In this document: piece by piece, positions 22,566 to 36,752 of the stretch
Numbering within the stretch: position 1 is the stretch's first letter
Layout of the letters: each line of letters opens with the position of its first letter
NCBI RefSeq assembly: GCF_009730915.1
Contig: NC_052474.1
Span: 19,813,501-19,877,500 of the forward strand
Origin: Dioscorea cayenensis subsp. rotundata
Taxonomy: Eukaryota; Streptophyta; Magnoliopsida; Dioscoreales; Dioscoreaceae
Reading direction: 5' to 3'
Length of the DNA stretch: 64,000 nucleotides
Position numbers and translations under genes: made by a program
The notes under the pieces: generated by a model
Databases searched by the model: none
Seen by the model: only the letters and a program-made list of their open reading frames with translations
What the model was told of the DNA's origin: nothing

Positions 22566-25500
22566 TCAGGGGGAGGACTTCCAGTCGAAATCCAAGTTGT
22601 TGAAGCTGCTGATTGATTCAAAACCACTCATGAGCTGGTTTCCCGGACTCTGTTGCTGGTGTTGGTTCACAGGTGTTGGATGCCTGGGAATGTTATTCAT
22701 TCCGATTCTCCCATCATAGGTCATGGTATTATAAGCGATTGCGCTTCTTTGACCATTTGTAATTATAGATGGTCCAATCCCACCCATGCTGCCAAACCCA
22801 ATGCCAGCCATACCTTGGCTGTTGGCAATCCCATTTCTGGCAAGGCAGTTTCCTGCATTTGGTGCTGGTGCAACTCCATTAAGGCCTTTCATATCACTTC
22901 CAATGTTAGCAGGACCATTCAATTGTGAGGACATCATCATCTCTTGAAAAATTTGCTGTGCCGAACTTTGGGAATCAGCCAGCTCAGCTTCATGGGACTG
23001 TGATGTGTTCTGTTGTGCTGCAGATAAATTCGCTGGAGAATTAGCAGAGTTCAGTTGGGCAGTGTTGTGAGATGTCGGAGTCATGTTGTTATTGGATGTA
23101 GATGGGGTCGGTGAGGGAAATGGGGATGATGGGTTAGCCTGGGACGGGGCTAAAGAATTGGAAGAGCTGGCTGATGGTATCTGAACAGCAATCCCCCCAC
23201 CACAGGGGCTGTTAACACTACTTATTTGATTTTCATGCCTAGAATTCATAGAGTTCTGGCGAAGAAGCCCAGTGATGGTCGTTGCAGATGTTGTAGTTGA
23301 AGTTGGAGCATTCAGAGAGTTATTTACACTCACAGTACCATTGCTAACAGAACCAAACTGTCCTCCGGCTGTGAGAGTAGAGCTCTGGGCCACACTTTGC
23401 TGCTCATCAGATTGTTGAGCTTGTTGAGCTTGTTGGGGATGTTGGGCATGTTGGGGATGTTGGGCATGTTGGGGACCAGACACAAAAGTCCTCCGAGGAA
23501 AATTGATGAGACTTTCTGAAGAAAAATGTCAATAATAATGAACATATCAGAGACAAAAATCACATCCTTGTGGTTTAGAAACTAGTTTTCCTATCAGAAA
23601 GAAATTAAGTAATAATTGATAATATCCACCACAACAAGCCACACGCCTACAACCTTTGCATGAGCAACAGATATTTCCATGTGATTATCAACTATCAACA
23701 GAAAAGATGCAGGTAAAGCAATCATGAAAATTTCTTAGATGTCATATTCAGATTTTTGCCAAAGCACATACTGGGCCAAGCATCAAACACTAAAATGAGG
23801 AACTAAAAATCAGAATCAAGCTCTCACCCATGGGTCCAGTTCCAGTTTCTTTGCTAAAATCAATCAAGTCTTTCATACTACTGACCACCTCAGATATCTG
23901 CAATTATAAGATGTTAAAGTAAAAACATAATCAATAATGATAAAGGCAAAGAAAAGCACCTTTAGATCCATTGAAAACCCAATCATATATTCCTCCAACA
24001 CTTAATTTAAACAATGTTACAATATAAGGTTAATTGTGAGATACATCAGGGCATACGATATGCAACATAGGGCAACAAAATGTTGCTTTCAATATTTATC
24101 AGTTTAAAGCCAATTCTATAGCACCAAATTCCTGCAAACCGCAACTTTAGGCAAGAAATGTCTTTTCTCGAAAAATTAATCTGAGCCATTAAGTAGGAAC
24201 CTGAGACTATACTTGATAGGAATATCTTAAATGTAATGGATATAGGTGGCAACTCCCCAAAACTAGTAGATCATCAATTCCTCCATGAAGAAAAAGACAT
24301 GAAAAGTTTAATGCAAGTGGTGACAGCAATGAGTCCAGCGCTACCAGTTTATATGACCTATAGGCTTCGATTGTACAAGACCTAACTTACCTGTTAAACA
24401 ATTTATATGGTTAATTTCTCAAAAGGAGAACTATTGGTTACTGGGCTTTGCATGCTTATCTGAGATATGTTCACTTTCTAACATCATCATAACACATACA
24501 TTTTCCCTTAAAATACAATATACGTATCTTGAACATAACTCAGTTTTTATTTTATCATTTTCTTGCAAATGATTGTTGATAATTCACCCCAAGATGAATA
24601 ATTCCTTTACATCATGCTCCTTATCACTCCTAAATCATACAGGTTAAAAGTGGAACCCTTAACAAGTCAATAAGTGGTAAACGATATAAATCCGACAGTT
24701 CATTTCCTTCTAATCAGGACATTTTGTTGAAAGGCTGCAGTCCTTTAGATTGTCAGTTAGAACACTTTATTCTGGCCTTCCCATGTAATTTCTATTGTCT
24801 GTAATCGGAGAATTAATTGATATCACTACATCAGTGCTAGAAGTTTTAACATGATGGTACAGGTGAACATCAAGGCTTTGCAACCACTGGAAGGAATGCA
24901 CAGAAACACCCAAATGAGGTGGTAGCCTACCTGAAGGCAACGGACATATCTTTTTGTGTATCCCAAATCATTTACGATCGGAACTTCTAAAGCTTTAGCT
25001 AACTGCCGAGCAGATGCAACAAACCTGTAAATTCATACATAACAGCAGTCAATTTTAAATGTTAATACCAAACTCCAAAGAAATAGAAATACAAATCATA
25101 ACTTCAACTGTAGAAAAAATAGTGAGATAATTTAGCATACATTGGTGATAATAAAATAAGAATTATCATGAGATCTACATGAAAACCACAATTTTTGAAG
25201 CTCAAATGTTGCACATGTTTGAAAAGCACATAGAATCAAGAAAACTTTAATTAAAACAAAAGGGAGGGAAACAGTTATCTACAAAATTATTCAATGTATT
25301 AGACAACGCACTCTGGGACAAACAATATTTCAGCAGAGGTTCATTTTCATCACTCAATCTAGTGAAAAGCCATGTCCCCCTAAAGGATAACTGCCTTGCA
25401 AATCCCTCTATGACCAGTTAGATTCACGAGCAACCTTAAATCCAGAAAATTATAAAAGTTCATGGGCTGAGACAGACTTACGAGTTGCAGGTATTTTGCA

Positions 25501-27620
25501 ACTCCTGGATAGATGAGTTAGGTGTAACATTCTGAGAAGCAGCCTGGAACTTCTGAACCACTTGTGCTACTTGATTAACCTGAACAACATGACCGTGGGT
25601 TGATAACCAACAAAATATATCAACAGGCTCACAAAGGTGCAGTCAGATTATATAAAAGTTGGCAGGCTCAAATTGCAGGTCAATACCTGAGGTATTATCA
25701 GCCGTCGAGGTATCAGTTCTTCATGGCGCCTAGCACAAAATTCCCAAGAAAATATCTAGGGAAATCCAGAGAACAAAACACATGTATCCTGATTGAATTA
25801 ATTCACAAGCCACGGCAAGAATAGTGCGTAATGTGATTAGTTTTCAGTAAAATGTCACCTTCAAATCTGGTGTGAAAACAATTCGCAGTTGACCATCTCG
25901 TACAACACGTAATTGTTCAAAGACACTCTCTTGGATAGCTTTAGCATATTCAAGGACAATGTGACCTGATGGATTTAGATACTCATGCGGCATGTCAACA
26001 TAAAGAAGCTCCTCCAGAGTACCACTGGCATACTTAATCTGGCACAGCCTTGGAAGAACCTCCACCGTCGTTTCTGAAACATGACAGCAAGACACTTGAG
26101 TTAAGAAACAAGGACTAATCATAAAAAAAAAAAAAAACATTTTTAAAGGCAGATATATAAGTTTCACTAAAGCACATATAATAACAAGAAGAAAACATAA
26201 AAGGAATAATAATATGTAGCGTACCAAACCCACGGCTAGGCTTGGACTTGCATATTTCACAGTGCCACACATCCTATAAAAATGTGTAAAGCCATTGACT
26301 TGGTCATTCTAAGAAAAGGTTGAAGGAGAGACAGTACAACCATAAACAGATCAATGGCAATAGTTATATGGATCAGGGCATAGAGAACCAATAACATGTT
26401 CTCCCTCAGTGGGTAAATATACCTGAGGAAATACACCAGTAGTTTGGCGACCACTTCCATAGAGAGAAACACACCATCTCTTCTTGGCATTTGGAGCAAA
26501 GTATTCAGTAACAAATTCCCTCCAAAACTCAATATTATTATCCTGCATCAATCAGCAAGTTACACAAAAACAATGAAAACATCATAACTGTCATCAACAT
26601 AAGATTCAGCACAAGTCCAAAATATGCATTGCCGAGAAAAATTCATACTTCTGGTCTGCACTTCTGATAATAAATATAATTGGTCAATCGGCGAGCACAC
26701 ATTCCAGGCTCATACATTGGCTTCACTTGAGACCTGATGGACAGACTTTGCTGAAGCTGCTGTTGCAAGTGGGCTCTTTGCTGGGGCAGTGTCCTAAGAA
26801 TTTGTTGCTGCTGCTGCTGTTGATGTTGTTGTTGCTGCTGCTGCAGCTGCAACATCCTCTGCTGTTGCATAAGATTCAAACGTGCAGCAGCTGCCTGATT
26901 TGACTGCCTGGAAAGTTGCAATAACTGTTGTTGCTGCTGATGCAAAAACACTGATGGATCTGAATGCTGGTGTTCAAGTTTAACCTGTCCCAAATTTCTC
27001 ATAGACTGTAACTGCTGTGGCTCTATTTTGACTGCTCCAATATTGTGCACTGACTGCAACTGCTGGGGTGGAGCATGTTGCTCAGCCGAACCCATCTGTG
27101 TCTCAAGCTTGACTGAACCTAAGCTACTGACATTGCCTAGACCTCCTAAGACCTGCTGCTGCTGGTTATGCGTAAGGGAGAACTGCCGCTGAAAATTCTG
27201 TGCTCCCTCAAGCTGCTGAGATTGAAGATTGTCAGAACTAAGCTGGTTCCTAGAATGGTTCTGAAAATGCTGCTGTCCCTGAAGCTGACCAGCTGAAGTG
27301 TTGAAGGACTGAGTATCAGGTTCACCAGAGCCAATCATGTTGGCATGACCATTAACACCCACTCTTTGCTGAAGATTCATCAAAGTGCCAGAACTTCCAT
27401 TCCCAAAAGAGTGGTTAAGCAGTGATGAAACACTCTGGTTGCTCCCAAGCAAGCTCATATTATTGCCATTACTGCCTAGTTGGTTGCAAGCAGAGACCAA
27501 AGAAGAGAATGGTGATTGTGCAGCCTGAGAACCACCAAGTACGCCGGAGTTGGTACGTAGAAGTGATGGGGGCATCGGCTGGCCACCGGCCATCGGGTTT
27601 GGAGGCCCCGTGGGCACCAT
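22566..27620 (-). CDS. SEU: Transcriptional co-regulator SEUSS (LIM-domain-binding family)
   Basis: Nine exons join in phase to 878 residues: 27620-26649, 26542-26423, 26273-26225, 26073-25859, 25755-25687, 25579-25482, 25024-24931, 23897-23828 and 23515-22566. SEUSS is a nuclear adaptor that pairs with LEUNIG to repress floral homeotic genes. The start MVPTGPPNPMAGGQP is the family's. Exon 1 encodes a long Gln-rich region with poly-Gln runs. The Ldb1-like dimerisation domain spans exons 1-8 (NYIYYQKCRPE, FAPNAKKRWCVSLYGSGRQT, VWHCEICKSKPSRGFE, YVDMPHEYLNPSGHIVLEY, FVASARQLAKALEVP). The last exon has HAQHPQ-type repeats and a Ser/Asn/Gln-rich tail. An in-frame ATG at 27668 could add 16 residues; 27620 is chosen by family alignment. 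SEUSS-like paralogues (SLK) are the alternative. Confidence 0.93.
23401..23475 (-). repeat. Coding minisatellite in the last SEUSS exon
   Basis: The plus strand repeats GGGGATGTTGGGCATGTT and TTGTTGAGC units in tandem. On the coding strand they give HAQHPQ repeats followed by QAQQAQQ. Copy number probably varies between alleles. Confidence 0.8.
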
Positions 27621-28480
27621 TGCAGGCAAGAGATGGATGATCAAAGCACCAAAAGATTGGTTAGACACATAATAAACTTTTATAACTTTTACACCCTTGA
27701 ATCCATGTGCACATGGATGACATTGAACCCGCCATCAAGTTGACAGAATTATTGTGCTCCAAACAAACATAAGAGAAATCAAAGCAAAAGCCTCTCATTC
27801 TCACCTTCTCCAAGCTCCTCTTCTTGATTTCTCAAACCAAAAGCACCAACATCTCAAAATGCAATCTTTCTTGCTTCAAAGGAAATCAAAATCAGTTAAA
27901 CAGCAAATTATCAATAGGACCATCCTCTCACAATCTCAAATTTCAAATTTTTTTAACTATAGAAAGAGAATTTCTCCTCCTACTTCTCACACAAACACCA
28001 GATCTCCCCCAAAACAGTGACCAGTAAAACGAGAACAAAATAAAAAGAAAGAAAGAAAGAAAAAAAACCCTAAATTCCACAGAGAAGCACTCTCTCCACT
28101 TCACAGCTTAAAATCTGAACTAAAATCCTCCATTCCTATGAATCTCCACAAATCCACACCAAAACCGTTGTCCAATACCTCAAACGCACTGATTTCCTTC
28201 CAAATTTCAACAAACTCCAAGAAACTAATTTCAAAAACTCCCAAAAAAGAAAAGAAACTAAAAAAAACCTATCGAAAAGGGATTGAATCAAAGAAGAAAA
28301 CTGAAAAACACTTACAAGAGTTCGATCTTCAGCGCAGAAGAGCTCGAATCCCTCAACTCCTCCTCCTGATCACGCTACAACCGCACGGAATTTTTCTGGG
28401 ATTTTTCCTTTCCATTTTTATCTCGATTCCTTCGAAGTTTTTTTTTTTTAATTTTTATTTTGGGATTTGGGCGTCAAAAT
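27621..28480 (-). other. SEUSS 5' leader and promoter
   Basis: On the minus strand a donor-like CTCTT|GTAAGTG occurs at 28316/28315, suggesting a first non-coding exon at about 28450-28316 and a leader intron of roughly 650 bp. A leader intron fits the absence of coding sequence here. No second gene was recognised. The first-intron acceptor was not identified with confidence. Confidence 0.45.
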
Positions 28481-29449
28481 TAGTTTAAATTTAATTTAGT
28501 TTGAAAGGCTTTGATATTATAACATCCTTATTTTTATAAATCCACGCCCCACTTCCTAACCAGCCTGTCAATATCCCATTCGTTTCCTAAATAGAAACGC
28601 GCGTTTCCATATAAAACCCGGGTGATATTTAAAATAAATGAATAAATAAATCAGATAAATGCAACGGAAATGGCTCAGTTTTTCCTGGAAGACTTCTTTC
28701 ACCGTTTTTTTTATTATTATTTTTATAAAAATTTTCGGAACAAATTTAAATTTTTTTAATAATTATTTTATTTAAAAAATCATTGGCATTTATATATATA
28801 TATAATGGAAAATTTTTCATATGTTTTTATTAATCAAATCTAAAAAAAAAAACGGCTTACATGTTATATATAATTTTATTATTTTTGTGGTGGTTATTAT
28901 AAGGTACACATATAATCATATTATTTATCATAATGTATGTAATTACAAATTAAGGTGGGAGTTCAACGACATTGTCAACTTCCATCCAGTCCACTAATTA
29001 ACATCCTTAAATAATAGTTTAAATTATTTTTTGGTATAATCTGCGAATTATGTTTGTTTAAAATTTTAAAAATTCTAAATATAATTTGTCTGATTTATGC
29101 ACTTTTTATGGATATGGAATTTAAATTTTTTAAAAAATAAATAATTATTATGTGGAGACAAAATGGATATGATGTCAAAATTACTTTTTATGTCATTAAT
29201 ATAAAGAAATTAATTTTGTTGTTTATAAAATATTTTAAATAAATTTTAATTAGTATCATTAATTATTTAAATTACTTATTAATTATTTTATGACTTATAT
29301 TTGAAATAAATATTTATTTAATATAATTATTATTTGATTATTATAATTAAATATTAATTGTTTTAATATTAATATATTATTAAATATAATTATTATATAA
29401 TTATTATTTAATATAAGTATTATATAATTATTATTAATATAATTAGGAA
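28481..29449. other. AT-rich intergenic region, nothing recognised
   Basis: The stretch is extremely AT-rich, with interlaced ATTATT(A)/TTAATA repeats around 29270-29440. I see no gene or structured element. Confidence 0.6.
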
Positions 29450-31480
29450 AAAAGACCTAGTGATGGGTTGATCAAGGGAAGAAGAATTTCTCTTATGCTT
29501 CCTAACCGTGATTTGGAAGAAGGACAACAGAACTAGAAAACAAAGAGATCGGGTTTCTTCGAGGAAACCTTAGACCTCCTAAAATATACTTAAATAAGTT
29601 GAGGAAATTAATTAATTTTATTCATCTGATTTGCTAGATAATGTATAGAGGAATATTTCAACCACTTCCCTTACAATCTAGTAATTACAAGTCAAAATTA
29701 CTAAAAAAAAATAACAACCATATTGATTAGATAAAATAATCATACCTAAAGACTTATTCAAACCAATGCCAAAGTATATCAAAATAAGTGATGACATGCA
29801 TCTAATGTGGTTTATACAAGCGTCCACCACAATAAGCAGCCCATGTAACATTACTCCCCCCTTAAATTCCTTGTCCCTAAAGAAGATTTTTGAAAAATTG
29901 AATTTGTAGCTCTTGATAATCCTCCCAAGTGGCATCTGTTTGCCAATGAACTAAAATCTTTTTCTTTATTTTTCTATCGCTTATTCTCAAGAATAGTATA
30001 AGGAATAACAATGAGGGACTCCTCATTTGTAGTTAGGAACAAAAAATCTTTTTGACCTTCCACATTAGCTCCAATTTTCTTCTTAAGCCAATTAGATACA
30101 TAAAACATTGAGTGAATCTTAGAATATGTTGGAAGCTTCAACTTATAAGCTACAAAACTAATCCATTCAATAACTTCAAATGGGCTATAGTATCTTGGGA
30201 ACAGTTGAGGTTCCTACAAACAACCAAAAGCATTTGCTTATAGGGTTGTAGGTGTATATAAACAAAATTTCCAACATTGAAGAAACTTCATTCACTTCTT
30301 TGAGCTCCATAGAACTTCTTCATTTGTTAGTTGTTGTGCCAATGCTAGTTGTTCCTTGTGCTCCCTCATCACCACATCTTCAACATTTGATTAACTGCTT
30401 CTGTCTATTTGTCAGTTTTGTGGGTGATAGAATGAGTTGAAATTGAAGTTAGTTTCTTGTAAATTAAACAACTTTTTTCATAATATGCCAATGAAAGTGG
30501 GTCTTTGTCACATACTATGTTTTCACGCGTCCCATAAAATTTGAATATTGTTCAAAGAACACTCGTCCTATGGTAACAACAGTGTAAAAATAAGAAATGG
30601 GGTTGAAATAAACAAATTTTAAAAGCCAATCAACAACAAAACTAAACAATTGACTTTCCAATGGACTTAGAAATTAAGTCCTTCCACAAAATCCATCAAA
30701 ATATATGACCAAACCTGATTAAGAATTAACAAAGGTTTCAACAACCTTACTGTCTTAAGATTTTCTGCTTCATTTATTTGACAGATTTTACATTCTAGTA
30801 GGAACTCAAAAACGTATTTCCTCGCGCCTTGCCAATACACATGTTCTCACTCTATAAAGAGTTTTATGATAACCTTTATGAGTGTTTGAATGCGTTTCTT
30901 TGACAATAATAGAAATTAATGGAGAATCATTTGGTAAATAAATTTAGTTCTTAAAGTAAATAATACCTTCGTTATATTTCTATGATCTTAAAGCTTTTTC
31001 TTTTCCTTGTTGTCAAAGTTGTACCAATCAACCAAAGCCACTTGGTTCAAGTGGCTAGTTGTACCAAAATAAGTTTCTCGTGTGACGTGAGGAGTGGTGA
31101 GGGTTCGAATCTTCGTTGGAGGAATTAACTCACGGGTGATGTCACAATCAACTCATGCATCATAGAGACCTACGCTTGTCGCCTTTTTTTAAAAAAAGTT
31201 GTACCAATCACTACAATTCTGGATTGCCTTACACCTCCTCTTTAATTGATGTCATCTAACTCGGAATTAGTGAGGAAAAAACAATTATTCCCTTTGATGA
31301 ATTTTAGATAATGTATCAACTACACAATTATCTTTCTCTCTGTTGTACTCAATAATGAAGCCATACTTCATCAACTTAGCTAATCAATTCTCTTGGGCTG
31401 GAGTAGTGATTCTTTGCTCCCATAAATGAAACTTTCTACTTAATACAAACAATGAATGGTCTTCCCCTCAAATTTGGCCA
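29450..31480 (-). mobile_element. Decayed, truncated Ty3/gypsy retrotransposon
   Basis: Read on the minus strand from 31480, broken frames give an RNase H region (GRPFIV, then TPA(Q)EN-like and REKD-like blocks), an integrase core (near 30740-30420, with VHF, ARVFFE and DKDP-like blocks) and the end of pol (ATWEDYQELQ-like, near 29930). A purine-rich tract at 29851-29864 is followed by TGTTACATGG at 29850-29841, the expected start of a 3' LTR running to about 29450. Reverse transcriptase, gag and the 5' LTR are missing. Stops and frameshifts are numerous, so it is inactive. A SINE is nested inside it (31015-31210). Confidence 0.75.
31015..31210 (+). mobile_element. tRNA-derived SINE nested in the gypsy relic, with 16-bp target duplication
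   Basis: The direct repeat AAAGTTGTACCAATCA occurs at 31015-31030 and 31195-31210. Between them is a body of about 164 bp with an A-box-like GTGGCTAGTT (31051-31060) and a near-consensus B box GGTTCGAATCT (31102-31112). It ends in CGCTTGTCGCC and a T/A-rich tail. The intact target duplication shows it inserted after the retrotransposon. Confidence 0.85.
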
Positions 31481-33894
31481 TTGAAGAACAAAATTGATGA
31501 TATTGAAAGGCCCATATTCCGGCAAACCACCAAATAATTAGGCTTCAAGGAAATTATATAGAAAAGGACCTCACCAAATCAAATCCTTCCAAATTTCGGA
31601 AAAGCCCAAAAATAAAAATTTTAATATATAATAAAATAAAATAAAAAAAAAAACAAAATGAAAGAAAACTAACTACCACAAAAATATTGAATTAAAGGCA
31701 AGGACCCGAAACAGTTACAAGTTTCAATCTTATATATGTATGTATGTATATATATGGCATTTCGTCAACTAGGGACGTAGTTAGAATGGAATTCTAGGGA
31801 TGACCTTCCTCAACCATTAGATTAACATCTAATGGCTGAGGATGAGTTAACCTATTAACATAGAGATCTGCTACCCCGTGACAAGTGAGCTTCTCGCCAA
31901 AAAAGATGGGGAGATAAGTGAGGTCGGAGAGGCTGACGCTGTGGGCGAGAACGGTGGTAGTAAATTTGGGGTCAGAGAGTGGACCCTAGCAGGAGCCGCT
32001 CTCATGTCCTCCGTGGTCATGGTGGGGCAGACGGAGAAAGGCAGAGGGACTCGTGGGAACTTTGTGAGGAGGCGGTGGTGGGTTTTGGCTTGGAGGCGAG
32101 GAGGGGACTGGAGATTACTTGAGGGGGAGATTGGGAGATGGAGAAGATAGGAAGGAGCGGAATAGGTGAGGATGAGAACAAGGACGGTTAAAAGAAGGAG
32201 TAGGAGGCGAAAGAGAGACTTGGGATGCATTACCCCTTCTCACCGGTGCAGAGCGTGGTGTCGTCACCGCTAAGTCGCCGTCAACCTCAGAGGAAAACCT
32301 AAAATAACCATCTATAAAGAGTAAAAAGATATGGATGTAAAGTAACCGTTTGATCAAATCTAACGATCAGTACTAATCATCCTTAGATTTTAAATCTAAG
32401 TACCTGTGTAGAGAACTGGCCCTCTCTATATATATGTTATATGCATATAATTTTATCCATTATAAAGTTACGTATAAAATAAATTTCTACAAAGTTTGGA
32501 TTATATTACTCATGTGGTTATAACATTTTAACTCATAATTAACATATTTTAAGAGATAACTTTAGATTCATTTGATTCGCATAGGAAGTGGACAATAATG
32601 ATAAAATTACTATGATATTGTTTGTACGATTCTAGATTCTAGTCATTGAATGGCAGTGGTGTCCAAACATTGCTAGTGGCCAGCAGGCGACGATAGTCGA
32701 ATGATATAGGTAGCTACCCGGTGATGGTCGATGGTGGTTGGTAATCGGCCAACAATGGTAGTTGGATGATACTAATGGCTGACCGACATCGGTCATTGGT
32801 GGTCGATGGCGATTTTCAATGGTTGGCGGAGGTAAAGAGCTAGGACATCATTGTAATTTTTTATTTTAGTTAAGGACGATAATGTTTTTAGTTGTTCTAT
32901 CCCCTCCTTGAATTGTTGTACCATAAATATGGTGGTATAAAAAAACATCAAATTGTGTTGTTCTTCACCACTCTTTAATTCTATACTCACACCTCATTTA
33001 CAAATCAAATAAAGCACTTAAAAAGATTGGGTTGCGTTGTCTCTTGTTTTTTCGCACATTAAATTCACCCTTGGGGATATTTAGTTATGGAATTATCTTA
33101 ACCTTACTTTCCGTAACATCTATCATTAATAAAAATAAAATAAAATTTTAATATTAAAATATATTATTTTAATATTAAAATATATTAATTTAATTAATTA
33201 ACTAAAGTTCGTCAGATATTTATTAATATCTGAGCAATTTTAACAAAAAATAGTGAAAAATAAAATATTCATGTATAAAAAAAAAGTTATTCCAAATATA
33301 CCTAAAATTGGCATGAAGGTAGTGGCTAATCTGACACAATATAAAGCTGACCAGTCAATCACACTTCAGCTTCATAAATTTGTTTAAAATAAAAATAAAA
33401 AGTGAAAAACAGAAAATCAACTAGATAAAAATTCCTTAATTTTTATAATTTTAAGTATTTTTCATGCCATTCATGTAGAGAGAACCCCTCAAAGTATTTA
33501 TATTAATAAGATAATATTTTTAATATTTTAGAATTATGTTGTCTAATTATATAAACTAAATAGATAAATAAATAAATACCAACATAATTAATCTAATGAC
33601 AGAAATTTAAATTTTATATGTATAAAAAAATATTGAGAGAGGTCTATTTTTTATAGAATTTTCAGCATTCCACTCAAACTGATCATTTAAAACCAATGAA
33701 TTAAAAACTAAAAAAATAAAAAAATAAAAAAAAAGAAATAAAATAATATTCTCAAACTTCAAATGCTCAAGCCTAACAAAATTAGTTCCTTATTTGAGAC
33801 ACAAACAGTCAAACACAATACATGATCTAAGTTTAACCAAACTCTTAAGAAACATAAGTACTCACTCAACCTAAAACAACACAAAGACAAAGCT
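31481..33894. other. Repeat-like intergenic region with a GC-rich island
   Basis: At 31808-31841 an imperfect palindrome (CCTCAACCATTAGA ... ATCTAATGGCTGAGG) precedes a GC-rich island at about 31870-32290 that is open on both strands but of simple composition (Pro/Ser/Leu-rich or Gly/Trp-rich) and is not convincingly a gene. Around 32670-32830 degenerate GGTGGTCGATGG-type units recur. Both look like transposon debris. The rest is AT-rich. Confidence 0.45.
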
Positions 33895-36752
33895 CTACAC
33901 TTTATCATCAACATCAACATTAACATTAACAAGATGAGATTTATTATTGTTGTTTGAGTATATATTAGCATGGTTCATCTCAATTGAATCTTCATACTTA
34001 TTTGTGGCTTTCTCATCAACTTGCTCAACTTCTCCTTTGTTGTTCCTATATATGGCATATAGGATAAGTTGAATTGCTCCAAGTGCACATCCACATCCAT
34101 TAGGAACCTTAACAAAGAAAAATAATAATAATAATATAATTTATTTTAAAATTAAAAGTAGTACTTACGATCCTTTGATATATTAATACTGGGTCTCTTG
34201 TTTAGAGTATTGTTAAGCTTGCACTATACTTGTGTACGTCCTTGACACACACTTTGTCATATTTCATGAAAAAATAAAATAAAAATTAGCAAAAACATTG
34301 ATTACCGTAACGAATAAATCACTGCCGAGAAGTCCAAAGATGAACCAAGAAGTGCCGCACAAGAAAGTAAACAGAGAAAGAAAAAAGGGCATGAACTCCA
34401 CACTCTTTGTTTTGACAACCAACCTCTGCAACCATTTCATTTGAGTAGATATTTTAGTTTTGTGATAAGTAATTTGCAAGTAAAACATCAAAATAAAACA
34501 AATTAACATATGTAATTACCATTATAGAAAGAGGTGAGCCATACATGCAGATGGAGAAAATGGTAGCAGCCATGCCACAAAAGAACCTCCGGTGTTGACC
34601 ATGGAGAGCAAATATAGAAACAAGTGCTACCATAGTGAATAAAGAGATGACTAGTACTAGTAAACCAGACATACGTTTCCGAGGTTTTTTGGGAGCATAA
34701 ATTATGAAGATGATAACATATATAGCTTCAATCACTGCCCCTGTACCATTGATTGTTGATACCAAAATGTTGTTTGGTGACACAAATGGCATTCCATACC
34801 TTTGGCATAGTTAAAAATCGATGTTAAATCTCCTTATCATACAACTATGAAGTGCGGAAGAAATATTATTATTATTTTTTTTATAAAAAGCTTCACATTA
34901 AGACAAACAAACAGTATTAATGAACATTATTGTGCTTTAATGTATAAGATGTGAAACTAGCAAACAGTATTGTGTTATGCTGTCCAAAAGAGTGAATAGT
35001 ATTAATAAACAGTACTGTAAGCGTAAAGTTTTGAACTCTTACTCTTTTGTACATTTTGATATGAATTACTATTGAACTATCGATGATATCTCAAAAAAGA
35101 ATTTATTGAACTATCGATGATATATCAAAAGAAAAAAAAAAACAGAAATTATATTCAATGTTATAATTCTAATTTAATTGATTGAATGCAATTCAATGTT
35201 TTTTTTTGGGACAATTAATGAAAGTGATGATTATTTATGTCTTAAATCAATAATAGAGTATAAAATATTAATTTTGAAAGGTTTGTTTTTGTTCCCAATT
35301 GATTGATGCCAATAATGATAACATATAATTGTACAAATTATACTACTTATAATAATATTTTTTCTTTATAATGAAATCCATAGTGATACCATTTGTTTTG
35401 TTTTTTTTTTCAAAAAGTCATTAACTCACATAAGGCTATATATAAGTTTAATTTATCATTAAATTTGGTTGTTGAACATTAAAAAAAAGCCTCTATATAT
35501 GAATTCAAATTGGTCCCCAATCATTTAAAAAAAAATAACAATTAAAGAATTATTTTCAGAAACCGAAACAAATATTTAAGTAAATTAAAAACTAAAAGTG
35601 TATCCTAACTCAAAATTGCTGTGATTAAATACCAATTTTTTTGTACATAAGTTAAATATCAATGATCAATAGTCAACATTCTATTTTTTTTTTTTAATTG
35701 CAAATTGAATATTTAGATGGAGAAATAAAAAATATAAAAGATAAAAAGATAAAGAAAAAGATTAAAAAAAAGAATAAAAAGAAAAGAAAATACCATGCTG
35801 AGAGAAGGCAATTGAGAAGAGTCATGTTATAAGGCACCCCAGAGAAATCCTCAGTAGACTTCCTCTTTATGATCCTTGTAAATGTAACCCTAATAAAAAT
35901 AAAATAAAATAAATTATTTCCAAAATAAATAAATAAATAAATAAATATATCATTTCAATGCTTTTAAAACCCATCAATTATAATGCAATAAAAAAAATGA
36001 AAAATATAGGAGTTTAAGTTAAAATATAAATAAATAAACTATTTTACATACACTGGTGCCAAAAAGAGGAAGAGTGCCGTTGCATTGCCTGCACAAGATC
36101 CACATAAACAAAAAGAAAAATAAAATCAAATTTTTATATATATATATATATATATATTTAAAGAATTTTTTTTTTTACTTTCTTTCAATATTAATGGACA
36201 ATTAATTAACTAATTAATTAATATTATGACTTTACTTTAATTTCTAAATTTTATTATATGGGTTTTTTTTTTGTAAGAGTTCTGAAATTTCAAGTATTTT
36301 TTTTATATGATCATATTTGCATAGATATATGTTACAAGGAGGAATTAAAACAGATATATAGATTCATATAACTTAAATATAAAAATAAATAATGATTCAA
36401 ATTTTATGAACCAGATCATTCAACCTTAATTTTATTCATAAAAATTAAATATTTAGCAAATATATGACTGATGGTGACTTGTCACATCATAAAAAAAATA
36501 AATAAATAAAATTATGGAGTCACGTGAATGGATAAGCAGAGGTAAGAACAACAAGCTGATGCATATGTGTTTCCAAAGCGAATTAAGCTTCATCTTTTGG
36601 AACAAAATTATATTTATTTTGTGATTTTTATAAAAGAAATTGTGAGTTAAATTTAAGTTAATATAACATGAAAGTTATATATATATATAAATAATGGAGA
36701 GAAAGAGAGAAAACTAACCAAAAATTCCAAAGATGAAATGAGCAATCTGCAT
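33895..36752 (-). CDS. SWEET1: SWEET1-like sugar transporter
   Basis: Six exons join in phase to 259 residues: 36752-36719, 36088-36052, 35889-35794, 34799-34520, 34425-34306 and 34107-33895. SWEETs are seven-helix membrane uniporters moving hexoses or sucrose across plasma or vacuolar membranes. The two MtN3/saliva repeats are clear. The first has GNATALFLFLAPV, RIIKRKSTEDFSG, LLNCLLSAWYGMPFV and NTINGTGA-type sequence (here STINGTGAVIEAIYV); the second has FCGMAATIFSICMYGSPLSIM, RLVVKTKSVEFMPFFLS and PNGCGCALGAIQLILYAIY. The closest remembered match is Arabidopsis SWEET1 (clade I, glucose). The hydrophilic Asn/Val/Asp-rich tail is cytosolic. Exon 1 encodes only 11 residues, the usual arrangement in this family. 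Confidence 0.93.

Noticed and set aside
29678-31480. Intact gypsy polyprotein
   Set aside because: Every domain is broken by stops and frame changes, and reverse transcriptase is missing.
31878-32230. GC-rich overlapping open frames as a gene
   Set aside because: They are open on both strands with simple composition and no motif; transposon debris is more likely.
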